NCBI GenBank assembly: GCA_024640845.1
Contig: JAHEEE010000042.1
Coordinates: 1 to 33,561, forward strand
Length of the DNA stretch: 33,561 bases
Direction: 5' to 3'
Source: Myxococcales bacterium
Lineage (GTDB): Bacteria; Myxococcota_A; Polyangia; Polyangiales; Houyiibacteriaceae
The first letter of the stretch is position 1, and every line of letters starts with the position of its first letter. Under the pieces are notes generated by a model. That model did not search any database and had not been told where the DNA came from. It was given only the letters and a program-made list of their open reading frames with translations. Position numbers and translations under genes: made by a program. Positions 15,345 through 23,997 of this stretch are shown one piece after another.

Positions 15345-16195
15345 GCAAGCGTCCAACGTCCCGATGAAATCAAGGGGAAAGCGGCGGGATCACCCAAAAA
15401 GACGTATGTCCACGCGAGCACGGATTCATGGCCTGCAACCGCACTCACGAGGGAGCGACGGTACAGGGAGTCGGTCCTATCGTAACCGCTGAAGTCCTCG
15501 TAAGCGTCGAGCTCGTGCAGCACCGTCTCGACCTCGTCGATCTCATAGAGCTCGCCGTGTACCGCTCCGTCTTCGCTCAACACCAAGCCGGGGTACCAGT
15601 CGATTTGGACCAACGAGGCCCCCGTGACGTGGGCCGCTCCATGCGCTCGCCGCACACGAGGCTTCAACAGGCCGTGGCTGCGCTCGCCGCGCATCAATGT
15701 CCCGTAGGCGAAGAGCGTGTTCGGCATCGAAGGCGGCGATAGTCCTTCGGCTGCAGCGAGAAACCCTTGGCAACCGTGACCGAAACGCCTGAGACCGCGC
15801 GTGACGATCTCGACGTACTCTCGTCCCGGGGGGACGAATCCTTCCACCCGCGCGTTACAGACCGTATAGGTCGTGGCTGGATGCGCTCGGCCGTCGTCGG
15901 TCAGCGCGGTCACAGAGACCCGCCGATAGTAGCCACCCGACACGCCCTCCTTGGCATCGAGCCCCGCCCAGTCGTGCACTCGAAACAAGGCTCCTGGGAT
16001 CGCAGTGCCTCGGCGCGGCCGTATGTCGAGTCTCCCAGCATGTCGAAGCCTCGACTTGTAGTGAAAGACGAGCTCGTGATCGGGCAACCAGGCGCGTCCA
16101 AGCGGCTCGATCGCCCCGGCGTCGTAGCCATTGTCTGCGCACCAAGCAGTCCAATGCTCAGCCTCGAGATTGGATCCATAGGCAAAATAGAGCAC
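15341..16195 (-). CDS. Tandem gamma-glutamylcyclotransferase/AIG2-like fusion protein
   Basis: The 284-residue protein has two complete cyclotransferase-like domains. Domain 1 (1-150) opens with YFAYGSNL at 3-10 and keeps the catalytic-acid position in AKEGVSGGYYRRV (Glu 83). Domain 2 (about 157-284) opens with LFAYGTLMRGERSHGLL and keeps Glu 233 in LDAYEDFSGYDR. These folds convert gamma-glutamyl-amines or dipeptides to 5-oxoproline and free amine. Both active sites look intact, so this is a bifunctional or internally dimeric enzyme; substrates are unknown. The start is GTG at 16195, immediately before LYFAYGSN. An internal ATG at 15727 could start domain 2 alone. The downstream promoter overlaps its stop. 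Confidence 0.85.
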   Translation of the reverse strand: MLYFAYGSNLEAEHWTAWCADNGYDAGAIEPLGRAWLPDHELVFHYKSRLRHAGRLDIRPRRGTAIPGALFRVHDWAGLDAKEGVSGGYYRRVSVTALTDDGRAHPATTYTVCNARVEGFVPPGREYVEIVTRGLRRFGHGCQGFLAAAEGLSPPSMPNTLFAYGTLMRGERSHGLLKPRVRRAHGAAHVTGASLVQIDWYPGLVLSEDGAVHGELYEIDEVETVLHELDAYEDFSGYDRTDSLYRRSLVSAVAGHESVLAWTYVFLGDPAAFPLISSGRWTLA

Positions 16196-16632
16196 GGGGC
16201 GAGTATAGCGCGAGAGGATCGGAGAATCGGTCGGGGTTTAGTTACATCCGACCCACCCACCCCCACCGCGTAATCCTCCCTCCGCGCGCTTTGCTTCGCT
16301 TGCGCTTGGCGGCGCCGTTGGCGCCGGGCTTCGCCCTATGGGCTCGCGCTGCCGCGCATGTCTTGGGGCCGCTCGCGTTTACTTAGGAGAATCGATCGGG
16401 ATGCGCGGCACAGGGAGTGGGCGGGAGGCGAGTCGTACATCGGCGTATCGAGTCGGCCGAGCGGGACCCGCTCCCGAGCACGTGCGTCGCGATCGATTCT
16501 CCGGACCGTGTATTGCGACCTAAACGCATCTGCAAGCCGAGCCGTCCCGTGAAACCCCTATCGCGTTTTTCCGAGACCCGTCAGCACCTCGACGCCTGGG
16601 CGTCCTGCGCTTGGCTTCCCCCGGGTGTCTGC
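16196..16632. other. 437-bp intergenic region with GC-rich repeats, no convincing gene
   Basis: Short overlapping frames occur on the plus strand but none has protein-like composition or a ribosome binding site. The left half has repeated GGCGCC/GGGCTTCGCCC motifs (about 16310-16340). The centre is the long imperfect palindrome at 16386-16502. The rest shows nothing I recognise. It lies downstream of the unknown gene at 17250-16633 and upstream of the cyclotransferase-like gene. Confidence 0.5.
16386..16502. repeat. 117-bp imperfect palindrome with perfect 13-bp ends
   Basis: The ends are GGAGAATCGATCG (16386-16398) and its exact complement (16490-16502). Pairing continues inward with mismatches, many of which would be G-U pairs in RNA, through GATGCGC and GGGAGTGGG on the left arm. 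A second perfect 7-bp palindrome GAGCGGG-A-CCCGCTC sits in the right half. The organisation resembles a MITE or REPIN-type element, or a long structured RNA hairpin. Its sequence differs from the element at 7467-7610. No transposase is nearby. Confidence 0.55.
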
Positions 16633-17250
16633 CTACTTCTTTTGTCCGCTGAATTGATCCTCTTTGCTCTTGAACAACACGTTGAACGTGGTCAGTGAGC
16701 CGTAGCAGCCGGTGATGTATTGCTGGAGCTGGACTTTGTCCTCTTCGCTCAGGCCTTTGTGGCCGTTGATCTTCTGTTCGAGGACGCGGAGCTTGTCGCG
16801 AACCATGACGATCTTCTTGAAGAATACATCGAGAGGGATGCGCTTTTCCTGCGTTCCTTCCCGACCTGGGACCAGTACGAGCTCGCCCTCGCGCCAACGG
16901 TCACCCATGTCGACGTCTCGGATACCGAGCTCGTCGAGAAGAACTTCGCGGAGGACCTGTCGAAAGGTGTCTTGATCCATGTCGATTCCAATCTCCGAAG
17001 GGATAGTTGGGCGCGGCTTGCTGGGCGGCTCCTCGCGATAGCGGCGGGGAGTCCCCGCAGCGGGCTTTCTTTTGAGGGCTTGCTCCCAGGGGATGTCCTT
17101 GGGCTTGTGACTCGCGCAGGTGGCTGTGTCCTTCACCGGCCACTGCAGTGTCCCGAGCCGGCAGTTCCCAACCCATGAACCGTCCGGCTCCTCACGCTTG
17201 CGGATATACCAGCCGCAAGTGCCACATCGCCCTGAGAGGTCGCGGGTCAT
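16633..17250 (-). CDS. Conserved-looking unknown protein with N-terminal four-cysteine (zinc-ribbon-like) motif
   Basis: The 205-residue protein has a small N-terminal metal-site candidate: Cys 9 and Cys 12 (GRCGTCGWY), Cys 30, Cys 45 and His 48. A Pro/Lys/Arg-rich linker (about 55-85) follows, then a helical C-terminal domain (about 88-190) with DTFRQVLREVLLDELG, RIPLDVFFKKIVMVRDKLRVLEQKI and EEDKVQLQQYITGCYGSL. That domain looks like a helix bundle for protein interaction; it is hydrophilic and has no signal peptide, so it should be cytoplasmic. ATG at 17250. I do not recognise the family. The Cys-rich start followed by a long helical part could suit a nucleic-acid-binding adaptor, which is a guess. 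Confidence 0.7.
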   Translation of the reverse strand: MTRDLSGRCGTCGWYIRKREEPDGSWVGNCRLGTLQWPVKDTATCASHKPKDIPWEQALKRKPAAGTPRRYREEPPSKPRPTIPSEIGIDMDQDTFRQVLREVLLDELGIRDVDMGDRWREGELVLVPGREGTQEKRIPLDVFFKKIVMVRDKLRVLEQKINGHKGLSEEDKVQLQQYITGCYGSLTTFNVLFKSKEDQFSGQKK

Positions 17251-17318
17251 GAGGTGCGGAGACTAGGGCAGGGGCGGTGGCAGTGCCAGCGTCGAGTGAC
17301 GGCGTCCCTACCGCGAGG

Positions 17319-18260
17319 CTAGTACATGAGCCCCAACGCGTCGCGGTATGGCGCGTCGTTCACCCCGTTGTGGTGCCAGTAGTCGTCGATGATCGCGTTG
17401 GTTCTCACCGCGGTCGTGCGGAAAGGGCCTTCGACTTCTTCCCACGCTTGGATGACGTGGGGAAAGCCGGGCTCGTAGTAGATCACTAGCTTGCGACCGA
17501 GCGGAGGATAGTCGACCTCGACTGCATCGAGCGGGTGGTCGACCAAATCGGTGTCGATACCGGTTCGCCGCGTCACGTTCGCCGGGTACGGGCGGAGCGC
17601 CTTGTGACGCATCCGCAGGTAGTCGAGCGCGGGGACGACCTCCTGCTTGCCTTGGTCAATGCGATCTGGGGCGATTCGGATCTGCGCCCAGAGCCCATCC
17701 TCCAGCGTCGCGGCTGGAAGGACCGTCTTCTGGTCCGCCTCACGCTGGAAATACGAATGCATCAACGAGTGGAGTCCGTCGTCCCGACGGTTGATCTGGC
17801 TGTACACCTGGCCACACCACTCCTGAACCGTATTGCTCAGCTTGAGCGTCGGAGAACCAGTCGCCGGAGTGAAGGACGAGGTCATGACGGTATATGGATA
17901 GATCCCTGTGTAGAATCGACGGTAGGCGTTGAGCTTCAGCACAGAGATCGCGTCCGCCGCATCGCCCGCCTCGTGCTTGACCTGCAGCTTTGGAAGGAAG
18001 TCCTCGGTGACGAAGATCAGCACCACCTCGCCATCGTGAATCTCACCGTAGCGCGCTTGGTGCAGCGCATAGCGCGTGAGCTCGGCTTTGCCTTGATACC
18101 AGTAGCTATCGAACGCGCCGTGCTCCAGTGCAAAACGCTCTGGCGTGGGCAGCCCATCGACGGGCTCGAGGGAAGAGGCTGGCCGCGGCGCGAACGACTC
18201 CCGATCGCAACCGGCCGATAGGGCGGCGATTGCAAGCGCGACGAAAAGGGTACGGGGCAT
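17319..18260 (-). CDS. Lipoprotein of unknown function (resembles proteins often mislabelled Maf-like)
   Basis: The 313-residue protein starts with MPRTLFVALAIAALSAGC, a clear lipoprotein signal with LSAGC and lipidated Cys 18. The mature part is soluble, mixed alpha/beta: ELTRYALHQARYGEIHDGEVVLIFVTEDFLP (in parts), ISVLKLNAYRRFYTGIYPYTVMTS, then TVQEWCGQVYSQINRR and HSYFQREADQ. The EWCGQVYSQ block is, as I recall, shared with lipoproteins of Bacteroidota that databases sometimes call septum formation inhibitor Maf, without real similarity to Maf. Anchoring in the outer membrane, facing the periplasm, is inferred. ATG at 18260 is preferred; the frame runs further upstream without a signal. 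It diverges from the DUF2236 gene. Confidence 0.75.
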   Translation of the reverse strand: MPRTLFVALAIAALSAGCDRESFAPRPASSLEPVDGLPTPERFALEHGAFDSYWYQGKAELTRYALHQARYGEIHDGEVVLIFVTEDFLPKLQVKHEAGDAADAISVLKLNAYRRFYTGIYPYTVMTSSFTPATGSPTLKLSNTVQEWCGQVYSQINRRDDGLHSLMHSYFQREADQKTVLPAATLEDGLWAQIRIAPDRIDQGKQEVVPALDYLRMRHKALRPYPANVTRRTGIDTDLVDHPLDAVEVDYPPLGRKLVIYYEPGFPHVIQAWEEVEGPFRTTAVRTNAIIDDYWHHNGVNDAPYRDALGLMY

Positions 18261-18339
18261 AAGGAAGGCATAGGGGCGGCAGCGAACACCGCAAGGCGCT
18301 GACACTGGCACCGGCGCTCGGTATCCTTAGAAGGGGGAG

Positions 18340-19497
18340 ATGAGCGAAAGCTTTCCGAGTCGCTACTGCAACCGTGAGCAGGCTCGCCGCGAGTTCGGAG
18401 CGGATGCGGACCGGTACGCCAGCTACTACCTCATGGGCGACCCGATCGCCGATGATCTCGCGGCATGGCTGCACCGTGGCGGTGAGCGGGCCAAGACCCA
18501 GCTCGAGGGCGCGCTCGAACACGGATTGTCTTCGGTCCCAAACCCGCCCCCAGAGCTCAGGGGCTTTTTCGAACGCGCGGAGAGCATTCCGTCTTGGGTC
18601 GACTTCGCCGAGTTGCGCCAGGGCGCCCTCGCCTATCAGCGTTTTGGGATTCTTGGAATGATCGTCTTGAGCGCTTGGTCGCTGATCAACGGCTACCACT
18701 CGAGCGCAGCCGTCAAGCCTCTGGCGTTTACCGGGCAGCTCCGTCACAACGCCCAGCGCCGTCTTGCCGAGACCGCGCGTTTCGTGAGCGAGGCATCGCA
18801 GGTCGACGGCCTACGCCGAGGCCGCCCCGGATACGAGATCTCACTTCGGGTCGCACTGATTCACGCACACGTTCGAAGCGCCTGTGCTCGATCTCCGGGT
18901 TGGCGAACCGAAGACTGGGGGGTTCCGATCAACCAAGCCGACATGCTCGGCACCCTGCTCGAGTTTTCCTTGCTCATGCTCGACGGCGCGCAACGGCTCG
19001 GGTTCCACGTCGACCCGAGCGAACGCAAAGCGATCCTCGCGATGTGGCGATACGCCGGCCATCTGAGCGGGGTGGATCCCTGGTTACTGAAACACCTGGG
19101 GAGCGAGGTCGAGACACGCCGCATCGCGGAGCTCATTCGCTTGGTGCAACCGGGACCGGATGAGGATTCCCTCGCCCTCACCCGGCAACTCCTGAATGTG
19201 CCCAAGCAGAACGCCAGAGGTGCAGGGCCTGGCGTGCTCGGTGTCGCGGTCAGCCGGTTTCACAACGGCCTTGCCCGCGCGCTCAACGGTCCCGAAATCG
19301 CTGACAACCTAGGCATCCCAAACGACCTTTGGAAGTACTCCGAGTACCCCGTGCGCGCGGTGCTCACACCCCTCGAGCGGCTGCGCCGCGTGATCCCGGG
19401 CGCGAGCGCCTTGGTTGCCCATACCAACAACACGATCATTCGCAGAGACCTAGAGCGAATCCTTCGAGGCGCACAGGCTGAGTTCGACGTGGCGTAG
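18340..19497 (+). CDS. DUF2236 family oxygenase-like protein (latex-clearing / MpaB type)
   Basis: The 385-residue protein belongs to the heme-dependent oxygenase-like family that includes rubber oxygenase Lcp and fungal MpaB. Visible hallmarks are the helical core, the heme-region motif SLRVALIHAHVRSACAR (Arg 170, His 175, His 177, Arg 179), and WGVPINQADMLGTLLEFS near 194-210. Family members cleave C=C bonds in isoprenoid chains or hydroxylate lipids; the actual substrate here is unknown. There is no signal peptide, so it is probably cytoplasmic or peripheral. ATG at 18340 is immediately preceded by AAGGGGGAG, a strong ribosome binding site. It stands alone between a divergent lipoprotein gene and a convergent glycosyltransferase gene. 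Confidence 0.85.
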   Translation: MSESFPSRYCNREQARREFGADADRYASYYLMGDPIADDLAAWLHRGGERAKTQLEGALEHGLSSVPNPPPELRGFFERAESIPSWVDFAELRQGALAYQRFGILGMIVLSAWSLINGYHSSAAVKPLAFTGQLRHNAQRRLAETARFVSEASQVDGLRRGRPGYEISLRVALIHAHVRSACARSPGWRTEDWGVPINQADMLGTLLEFSLLMLDGAQRLGFHVDPSERKAILAMWRYAGHLSGVDPWLLKHLGSEVETRRIAELIRLVQPGPDEDSLALTRQLLNVPKQNARGAGPGVLGVAVSRFHNGLARALNGPEIADNLGIPNDLWKYSEYPVRAVLTPLERLRRVIPGASALVAHTNNTIIRRDLERILRGAQAEFDVA

Positions 19498-19501
19498 CCC
19501 A

Positions 19502-21802
19502 TCAAGGTTGGTGCAAAACGAAGCCATCCGCGCTCACGTGAGCTGAGCGCGATTCGTCGAAGGCCTCGATACGAATGCTCCGCCCCGAAAAGGGAGCCAG
19601 GTCCGCGCACACCTCACGAGGGCGGTCGTCGTTCTCGCCGGTGAACACCATGCGCGTCGTTGGCTCCTCCGCCGAGAGATCGATCAGTCGAACGCCGACC
19701 TGACTCTCGTAGCCCTCCGCTCGGCCGCCGGAGATATTGAAACAGAGCCAGGCGTCTTCCGAAACGGTGAACGGCTCGAAGGTCTGCAAGCCAGCAGCAG
19801 CGGTCGAAGTGCGAGGATCGAGATGGCGCCAAGGAGTCGTGGGGATCGGAGCCGCGAGCTGAACTGCGATCGTGGCTCGACCCTCCCGCTCCTCTGGGAC
19901 CGCGGGGCCAAGTCGCTCCAAGACGATCTCACCGACGAGCGTAGAGAGATGTAGCGCACGAACTTCGAGCCTCAAGACCGAAGGGACACGAAGCTCGAAG
20001 ACGTCGTCTGCGGCCTGCTCGAGGGTGGCTCCCGTCCGCGACCGCACCACGATGTCAACGCGCGCGTTCTCGGGCCGGAGGCGAGCGCGATATCGCCCTG
20101 GAGGAAGCTCGGGAAGCTCGACGGTCGCTCGTGTGCGTGGGTCGATCCGGGCACCGAGACTGCCGTCGGCCAGGGGATGGCCGACCGCCTTGCGCAAGAG
20201 GTATGCGGGGACGACGAGCTCGCCTGTTAGCGGTCCGTCGGTAGCGTCGAGCAGCGAGCCCGAGAGGCCGATTTTCCCGCGCTTTTTGACGTAGGTATCG
20301 GTCAGGACGGAGATGGGCGTCAGCGTACGAAAGGTAACGCTCTGATAGTCCCTGGCAAATCGGGGATCGTGCTTCATCTCGCGACCCGACTTGAACGCGG
20401 GTCGCGTCCCCCGAGGCAGGCCGAAGGTGACGAGATCGGGCGCGCGATCCAGAACGTACCGCCCATCGCCGTGATCATGTGCGAGCGGCATCGAGGGATC
20501 GGGAGCTTGGCGCGCGATGTGAGCATCGTTCAGGCCCAGCATGTCGAGCGCGGGAAGGCCGGAGAAATATGGCAGGCATCCGGCCGCAGTCACCGCCCAA
20601 AGCGGCCGCTCAGCGCCGAATGCGTTGCCAAACATGCGGCCTACCGCTTGTCCGTCCCACTGCCAGCGCGCGCGCTTGGCGACGTTGACGTCGCCGACTC
20701 TCCGTTGGGTCACCACGTATGGCCCGAGCAACGAGATCACGAGCGCGAGGGCGGCGACGGGCATTCTCCGTGAGAACGGCCCCGACCAGCCGCCGAGGCC
20801 GACCACGAACAAAGCGACCAGGCAGAACTGGGTCACCAGCATGTGGCGGTACGCCGGGAAGTGGTCGCCTCCGATGAACGCCACATACGCGGTCCAAACC
20901 AATGCGACTGCCGAGATCGCACCAGCCAGCGCGCGGGTGTCACGCCGCAAGAAAGCAAGCACCGCCCCGATCACACCCGCCGCAGTCACCAACCAACCTA
21001 CGCCGAGGCCGCCTCCAACGTAGGTCAGTCCCGAAAGCATCCGCGCGGCGTTCACGTGGGTCTTGATGAAGGCGGGGTTCGGAAGCCACTCGCCATAGTA
21101 CGCAACCCGAAAGCAGAGCTGCGCCAACCAGGCGAGGAACGGCGCCCCGGCGACGAACGCGAACACGACGAATGCCGCTCGCGAGTTGGCGCGTCGCCGT
21201 ACGATGAGAAAGCTCGAAACGGCGATGACGATCACGATAAGGGGGGCATCGGGGCGTGTCCAAACCAGTAGGCACAGCGCCGCGGCGGCAACGCCCGCCC
21301 ATGTCGAGCTTCGGTCACGGCTGCGGTCGAGCTCTGCCAATGCCCAAAGTGCGATGGCCAAACACGCGACGACGAGCGGTTGCTCGAGCGCGCCCATCGC
21401 CCAAACCGACAGCGACGCCGTCGCGCCCAACGCGAGGGCGCCCGCGCCGAATCCGGCAGACGTCGCCCCTGCCCTGCGCGCCAGCATCAGGAGCGCTCCG
21501 AACGTTGCTCCCCAGCAAGCGAAGGCGAGAATCCGAACGGCGAGAATCAGGTCGCCCCCCAAGGCGCCGAGCGCAGCCGAACCGAGTACCCACGCGAGGT
21601 TCGAGTATCCCTCGACCCGTTCGCCATCGTTCCACGTCAGCCCTTTGCCCTCGAGGAGGCGCTCCGCATAGCGCAAGCTGATCAGCGTGTCGTCCTCGAT
21701 GAAGTTGCCGACCCAAGCGCTACCGACGACCAAGAGAGCCACGCCGGCGGTCAGAGCAAGCGCCCACCCAAGCCGATCGAGCCAGTCCTTCTTTCCGACC
21801 AC
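19502..21802 (-). CDS. GT-C family membrane glycosyltransferase (AftB/arabinofuranosyltransferase-like)
   Basis: The 766-residue protein has about 10-11 membrane helices in its first 400 residues and a large soluble C-terminal domain of beta type (about 480-766). The first periplasmic loop holds FIEDDTLISLRYAERLLEGKGLTWNDG, with the EDD at 36-38 expected to bind metal and lipid-phosphate sugar, and ERVEGYSNLAWVL. This layout matches deltaproteobacterial relatives of AftB-type GT-C enzymes, which add sugars from polyprenyl phosphate on the periplasmic side. The C-terminal domain may bind the acceptor. The start is GTG at 21802; an 82-bp divergent region separates it from the PMT-like gene. The donor sugar is not readable from sequence. 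Confidence 0.8.
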   Translation of the reverse strand: MVGKKDWLDRLGWALALTAGVALLVVGSAWVGNFIEDDTLISLRYAERLLEGKGLTWNDGERVEGYSNLAWVLGSAALGALGGDLILAVRILAFACWGATFGALLMLARRAGATSAGFGAGALALGATASLSVWAMGALEQPLVVACLAIALWALAELDRSRDRSSTWAGVAAAALCLLVWTRPDAPLIVIVIAVSSFLIVRRRANSRAAFVVFAFVAGAPFLAWLAQLCFRVAYYGEWLPNPAFIKTHVNAARMLSGLTYVGGGLGVGWLVTAAGVIGAVLAFLRRDTRALAGAISAVALVWTAYVAFIGGDHFPAYRHMLVTQFCLVALFVVGLGGWSGPFSRRMPVAALALVISLLGPYVVTQRRVGDVNVAKRARWQWDGQAVGRMFGNAFGAERPLWAVTAAGCLPYFSGLPALDMLGLNDAHIARQAPDPSMPLAHDHGDGRYVLDRAPDLVTFGLPRGTRPAFKSGREMKHDPRFARDYQSVTFRTLTPISVLTDTYVKKRGKIGLSGSLLDATDGPLTGELVVPAYLLRKAVGHPLADGSLGARIDPRTRATVELPELPPGRYRARLRPENARVDIVVRSRTGATLEQAADDVFELRVPSVLRLEVRALHLSTLVGEIVLERLGPAVPEEREGRATIAVQLAAPIPTTPWRHLDPRTSTAAAGLQTFEPFTVSEDAWLCFNISGGRAEGYESQVGVRLIDLSAEEPTTRMVFTGENDDRPREVCADLAPFSGRSIRIEAFDESRSAHVSADGFVLHQP

Positions 21803-21884
21803 GGAGCGAAACTCTAGACGACCACGCCGTACGTTGCGAGGCGCTGGGATGATCCTGGGGCCGCGATGAGGTAGAACGCGGCTC

Positions 21885-23072
21885 TTGACTGAGGCCAGAT
21901 TGACCTGGGCGACCCGCGCGGTCCTGCTGCTGTTGATAGCTGGTGGGATCGCGGCTCGGATCTACGATCTAGGCTATCCGGAGAGTCTCATCTTCGACGA
22001 GCACCATTTCGTCAAGAATGCGCGCAACTACCTCGCGACGCGCTCGGACTGGAATGACCATCCTCCGCTCGGAAAGCTCGTGATCGCGCTTGGACTGCTC
22101 GCCGAGGGCGACAATGCAACCGGCTGGCGCTTGGCATCATCGACCTGCGGTGTCCTCCTGGTGCTGTTGTCGTATCTCGTCGGCGCTCGAACCTTCGGGC
22201 GCCGCGAGGCCGGCCTCTATGCGGCCGCGTTCGTCGCCGCCAGCGGCTTCCTCATCGTCTATTCGAGGACAGCTCATCTGGACGGAATGCTAGCGACCGT
22301 CATGACAGGCGCCGCGCTCGTCATGTGGCGGTCGAAGAGCCGCCTCGGCATGCTCGCTTCGACCGCGCTGATCGGCGTGGCCGCGTCGATCAAGTTCACC
22401 GGGATCGTCCTCACACTCCCATGGGCGCTCCTCTCGTTTCGACGCTTCGGAGTCGAAAAGCGAACGGTCGCGCTGCTCACTGGAGGGCTCGGTTTGATGG
22501 TCGGCACCTACGTCGCGCTTTTCTCGCTGGGGCTCGCGGTTGCGGGCGAACCGCATGGCGTCGCGGACGTGGGGCTGAAATCACTCGAGCTTCTGCAACA
22601 TCACTGGGGGCTCGACGACTGGGAGAACGCAGCGACATCGCGCTGGTATACCTGGTTCATCCCCTTGAACCGGATCAACATGCACTTCGTCCGAAACGGA
22701 AGCGAGATCCGTGCCCTCACGACTGCGGACAACCCGGTGCTCTGGTGGGGCGTCAACGTCGCAGTGGCCTGGTCGGCGTTTCTCCTGATCCGCCGTAGCT
22801 TGGAGCCTGCCGGTCGGAGCTATCTCCTCTTGCTTTGGACCGTGCCCCTACTCCCATGGATCTTCACCAACCGTGATAGTTACATCTACCACTACGTTCC
22901 GTCGTACGCGTTCGGACTGATGCTGCTGGGCGGCTCCGTGGCGATGCTGGAAAGACCGGTCCTTCGGTTCATCTTCGTCGCCGCCGTAGCCGTGGTCTTC
23001 GTATTCTGTGCGCCGGTCTGGTCGACGATTCCATTCGCCGCCGATTCCTGGCTACACCGGATATTCTACTAA
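21885..23072 (+). CDS. Dolichyl/polyprenyl-phosphate-mannose--protein mannosyltransferase family protein (GT39-like)
   Basis: The 395-residue polytopic protein has about 10 helices. Its first loop reads SLIFDEHHFVKNARNYL with Asp 38-Glu 39, and DHPPLGKLVIALG at 58-70. This pair (DE plus HPPLGK) is the signature of protein O-mannosyltransferases. The short family length suggests the catalytic membrane part only; the MIR domain of eukaryotic PMTs is absent. It may glycosylate exported proteins or other envelope acceptors. The start is uncertain: TTG at 21885 is the first possible codon after an in-frame stop at 21867 and gives a complete first helix; TTG at 21900 is an alternative. It is divergent from the AftB-like gene, so the two probably serve one pathway. 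Confidence 0.82.
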   Translation: MTEARLTWATRAVLLLLIAGGIAARIYDLGYPESLIFDEHHFVKNARNYLATRSDWNDHPPLGKLVIALGLLAEGDNATGWRLASSTCGVLLVLLSYLVGARTFGRREAGLYAAAFVAASGFLIVYSRTAHLDGMLATVMTGAALVMWRSKSRLGMLASTALIGVAASIKFTGIVLTLPWALLSFRRFGVEKRTVALLTGGLGLMVGTYVALFSLGLAVAGEPHGVADVGLKSLELLQHHWGLDDWENAATSRWYTWFIPLNRINMHFVRNGSEIRALTTADNPVLWWGVNVAVAWSAFLLIRRSLEPAGRSYLLLLWTVPLLPWIFTNRDSYIYHYVPSYAFGLMLLGGSVAMLERPVLRFIFVAAVAVVFVFCAPVWSTIPFAADSWLHRIFY

Positions 23073-23078
23073 AGAGCT

Positions 23079-23543
23079 CTAGAGCATCCCGAGCTCGAGC
23101 TTGGCGGCGTCGGTCATGTTGTCCGGGGTCCAAGGCGGATCCCAGACGAGCTCGACGTGCGAAGTGGATACGCCTTCCACGCGCCCGGACTTCTCTGCAA
23201 CTTCTTCGACCAGTGCGCCTGCGACGGGGCACGCGGGGGCGGTCAAGGTCATTCGGATCTCCGCGTGGCCGTCTTCCGAGACCTCGACACCGTAGATCAA
23301 ACCGAGCTCGTAGATGTTCACCGGGATCTCCGGGTCATACACCGTCTGAAGCGCCTCGATCACTGCGGCTTCGACCTTGGCTGGGTCGATCGGCGTCTGG
23401 GGCTTCTCGCCGGTTCCGCCGACGGCCTCGGTGATCGGTTCCGTCGGGGGGTGGGGCACGTCGGATACCGGCAGGAAGACGTGCTCGGACGTCGTTCGTG
23501 GCTTGATCTTGTGGATCTTCAGGCGTTCGATGTCGTCGCTCAC
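23079..23543 (-). CDS. sufT: SufT / MIP18-family (DUF59) iron-sulfur assembly factor
   Basis: The 154-residue protein ends the SUF operon. The MIP18 domain (about 56-140) has EALQTVYDPEIPVNIYELGLIY, a metal-site candidate TLTAPACPVAG with the conserved Cys, and the SufT-type tail WDPPWTPDNMTDAAKLELGM. SufT proteins help mature Fe-S proteins under high demand, probably by cluster handover. An N-terminal extension of about 55 residues (KIHKIKPRTTSEHVFLPVSD and a PTEP-rich linker) precedes the domain. GTG at 23543 is chosen because it starts 4 bp after the sufU stop. It is convergent with the PMT-like gene, with 6 bp between stops and no clear terminator. Confidence 0.9.
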   Translation of the reverse strand: MSDDIERLKIHKIKPRTTSEHVFLPVSDVPHPPTEPITEAVGGTGEKPQTPIDPAKVEAAVIEALQTVYDPEIPVNIYELGLIYGVEVSEDGHAEIRMTLTAPACPVAGALVEEVAEKSGRVEGVSTSHVELVWDPPWTPDNMTDAAKLELGML

Positions 23544-23547
23544 CGCT

Positions 23548-23997
23548 CTACTCCGTCGTCGCTTCGCCGCGTTCGTTTCGAAGGGCCTGGTTGAGGGTGT
23601 GCCAGCCGAGCGTCGCGCACTTGACCCGCATGGGGAACTCGCGAACCCCAGCAAACACAGCAAGCTTGCCGAGCGCGTCGAGATCAGGCTCCGAGTCATC
23701 GTCGACGGTAAGCATCTTGTGGAACTTGCCGAACATCTCCTCGGCTTCGGCGAGCGTCTTACCCTTGAGGGCTTCGGTCATAGTGGAGCACGAAGCCTGT
23801 GAGATCGCACAGCCTTCGCCGATGAAGCCGATGTCGGTGATGGTGTCGCCCTCGAGCTGAAGGCGCAGCGTAATCTTGTCACCGCAAAGCGGGTTGTAGC
23901 CGCGGCCTTCGCGATTATAGGGCTCGGGGAATCGATGATTCCTGGGGTTCTTTCCGTGGTCGAGGATCACTTCCTGATAGAGCTCTCGCAAGTCCAT
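23548..23997 (-). CDS. sufU: SufU-type iron-sulfur scaffold / sulfurtransferase partner of SufS
   Basis: SufU accepts persulfide sulfur from SufS and passes it to the SufBCD complex. The 149-residue protein has Cys 38 and Asp 40 (NPLCGDKI), Cys 63 (EGCAISQAS) and Cys 127 (RVKCATLGW), the zinc ligands of Gram-positive-type SufU. It also has the extra segment before the last Cys (DDDSEPDLDALGKLAVFAGVREF, read in parts) that separates SufU from IscU. No IscU-type LPPVK chaperone motif is seen. ATG at 23997 overlaps the sufS stop by one base (TGATG). No SufE is visible, which fits SufU as the sulfur acceptor. Confidence 0.95.
   Translation of the reverse strand: MDLRELYQEVILDHGKNPRNHRFPEPYNREGRGYNPLCGDKITLRLQLEGDTITDIGFIGEGCAISQASCSTMTEALKGKTLAEAEEMFGKFHKMLTVDDDSEPDLDALGKLAVFAGVREFPMRVKCATLGWHTLNQALRNERGEATTE

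Noticed and set aside
16338-16698. Short plus-strand frames in the 16196-16632 spacer
   Set aside because: No ribosome binding site, Arg/Ser-rich composition, and they cross the long palindrome.
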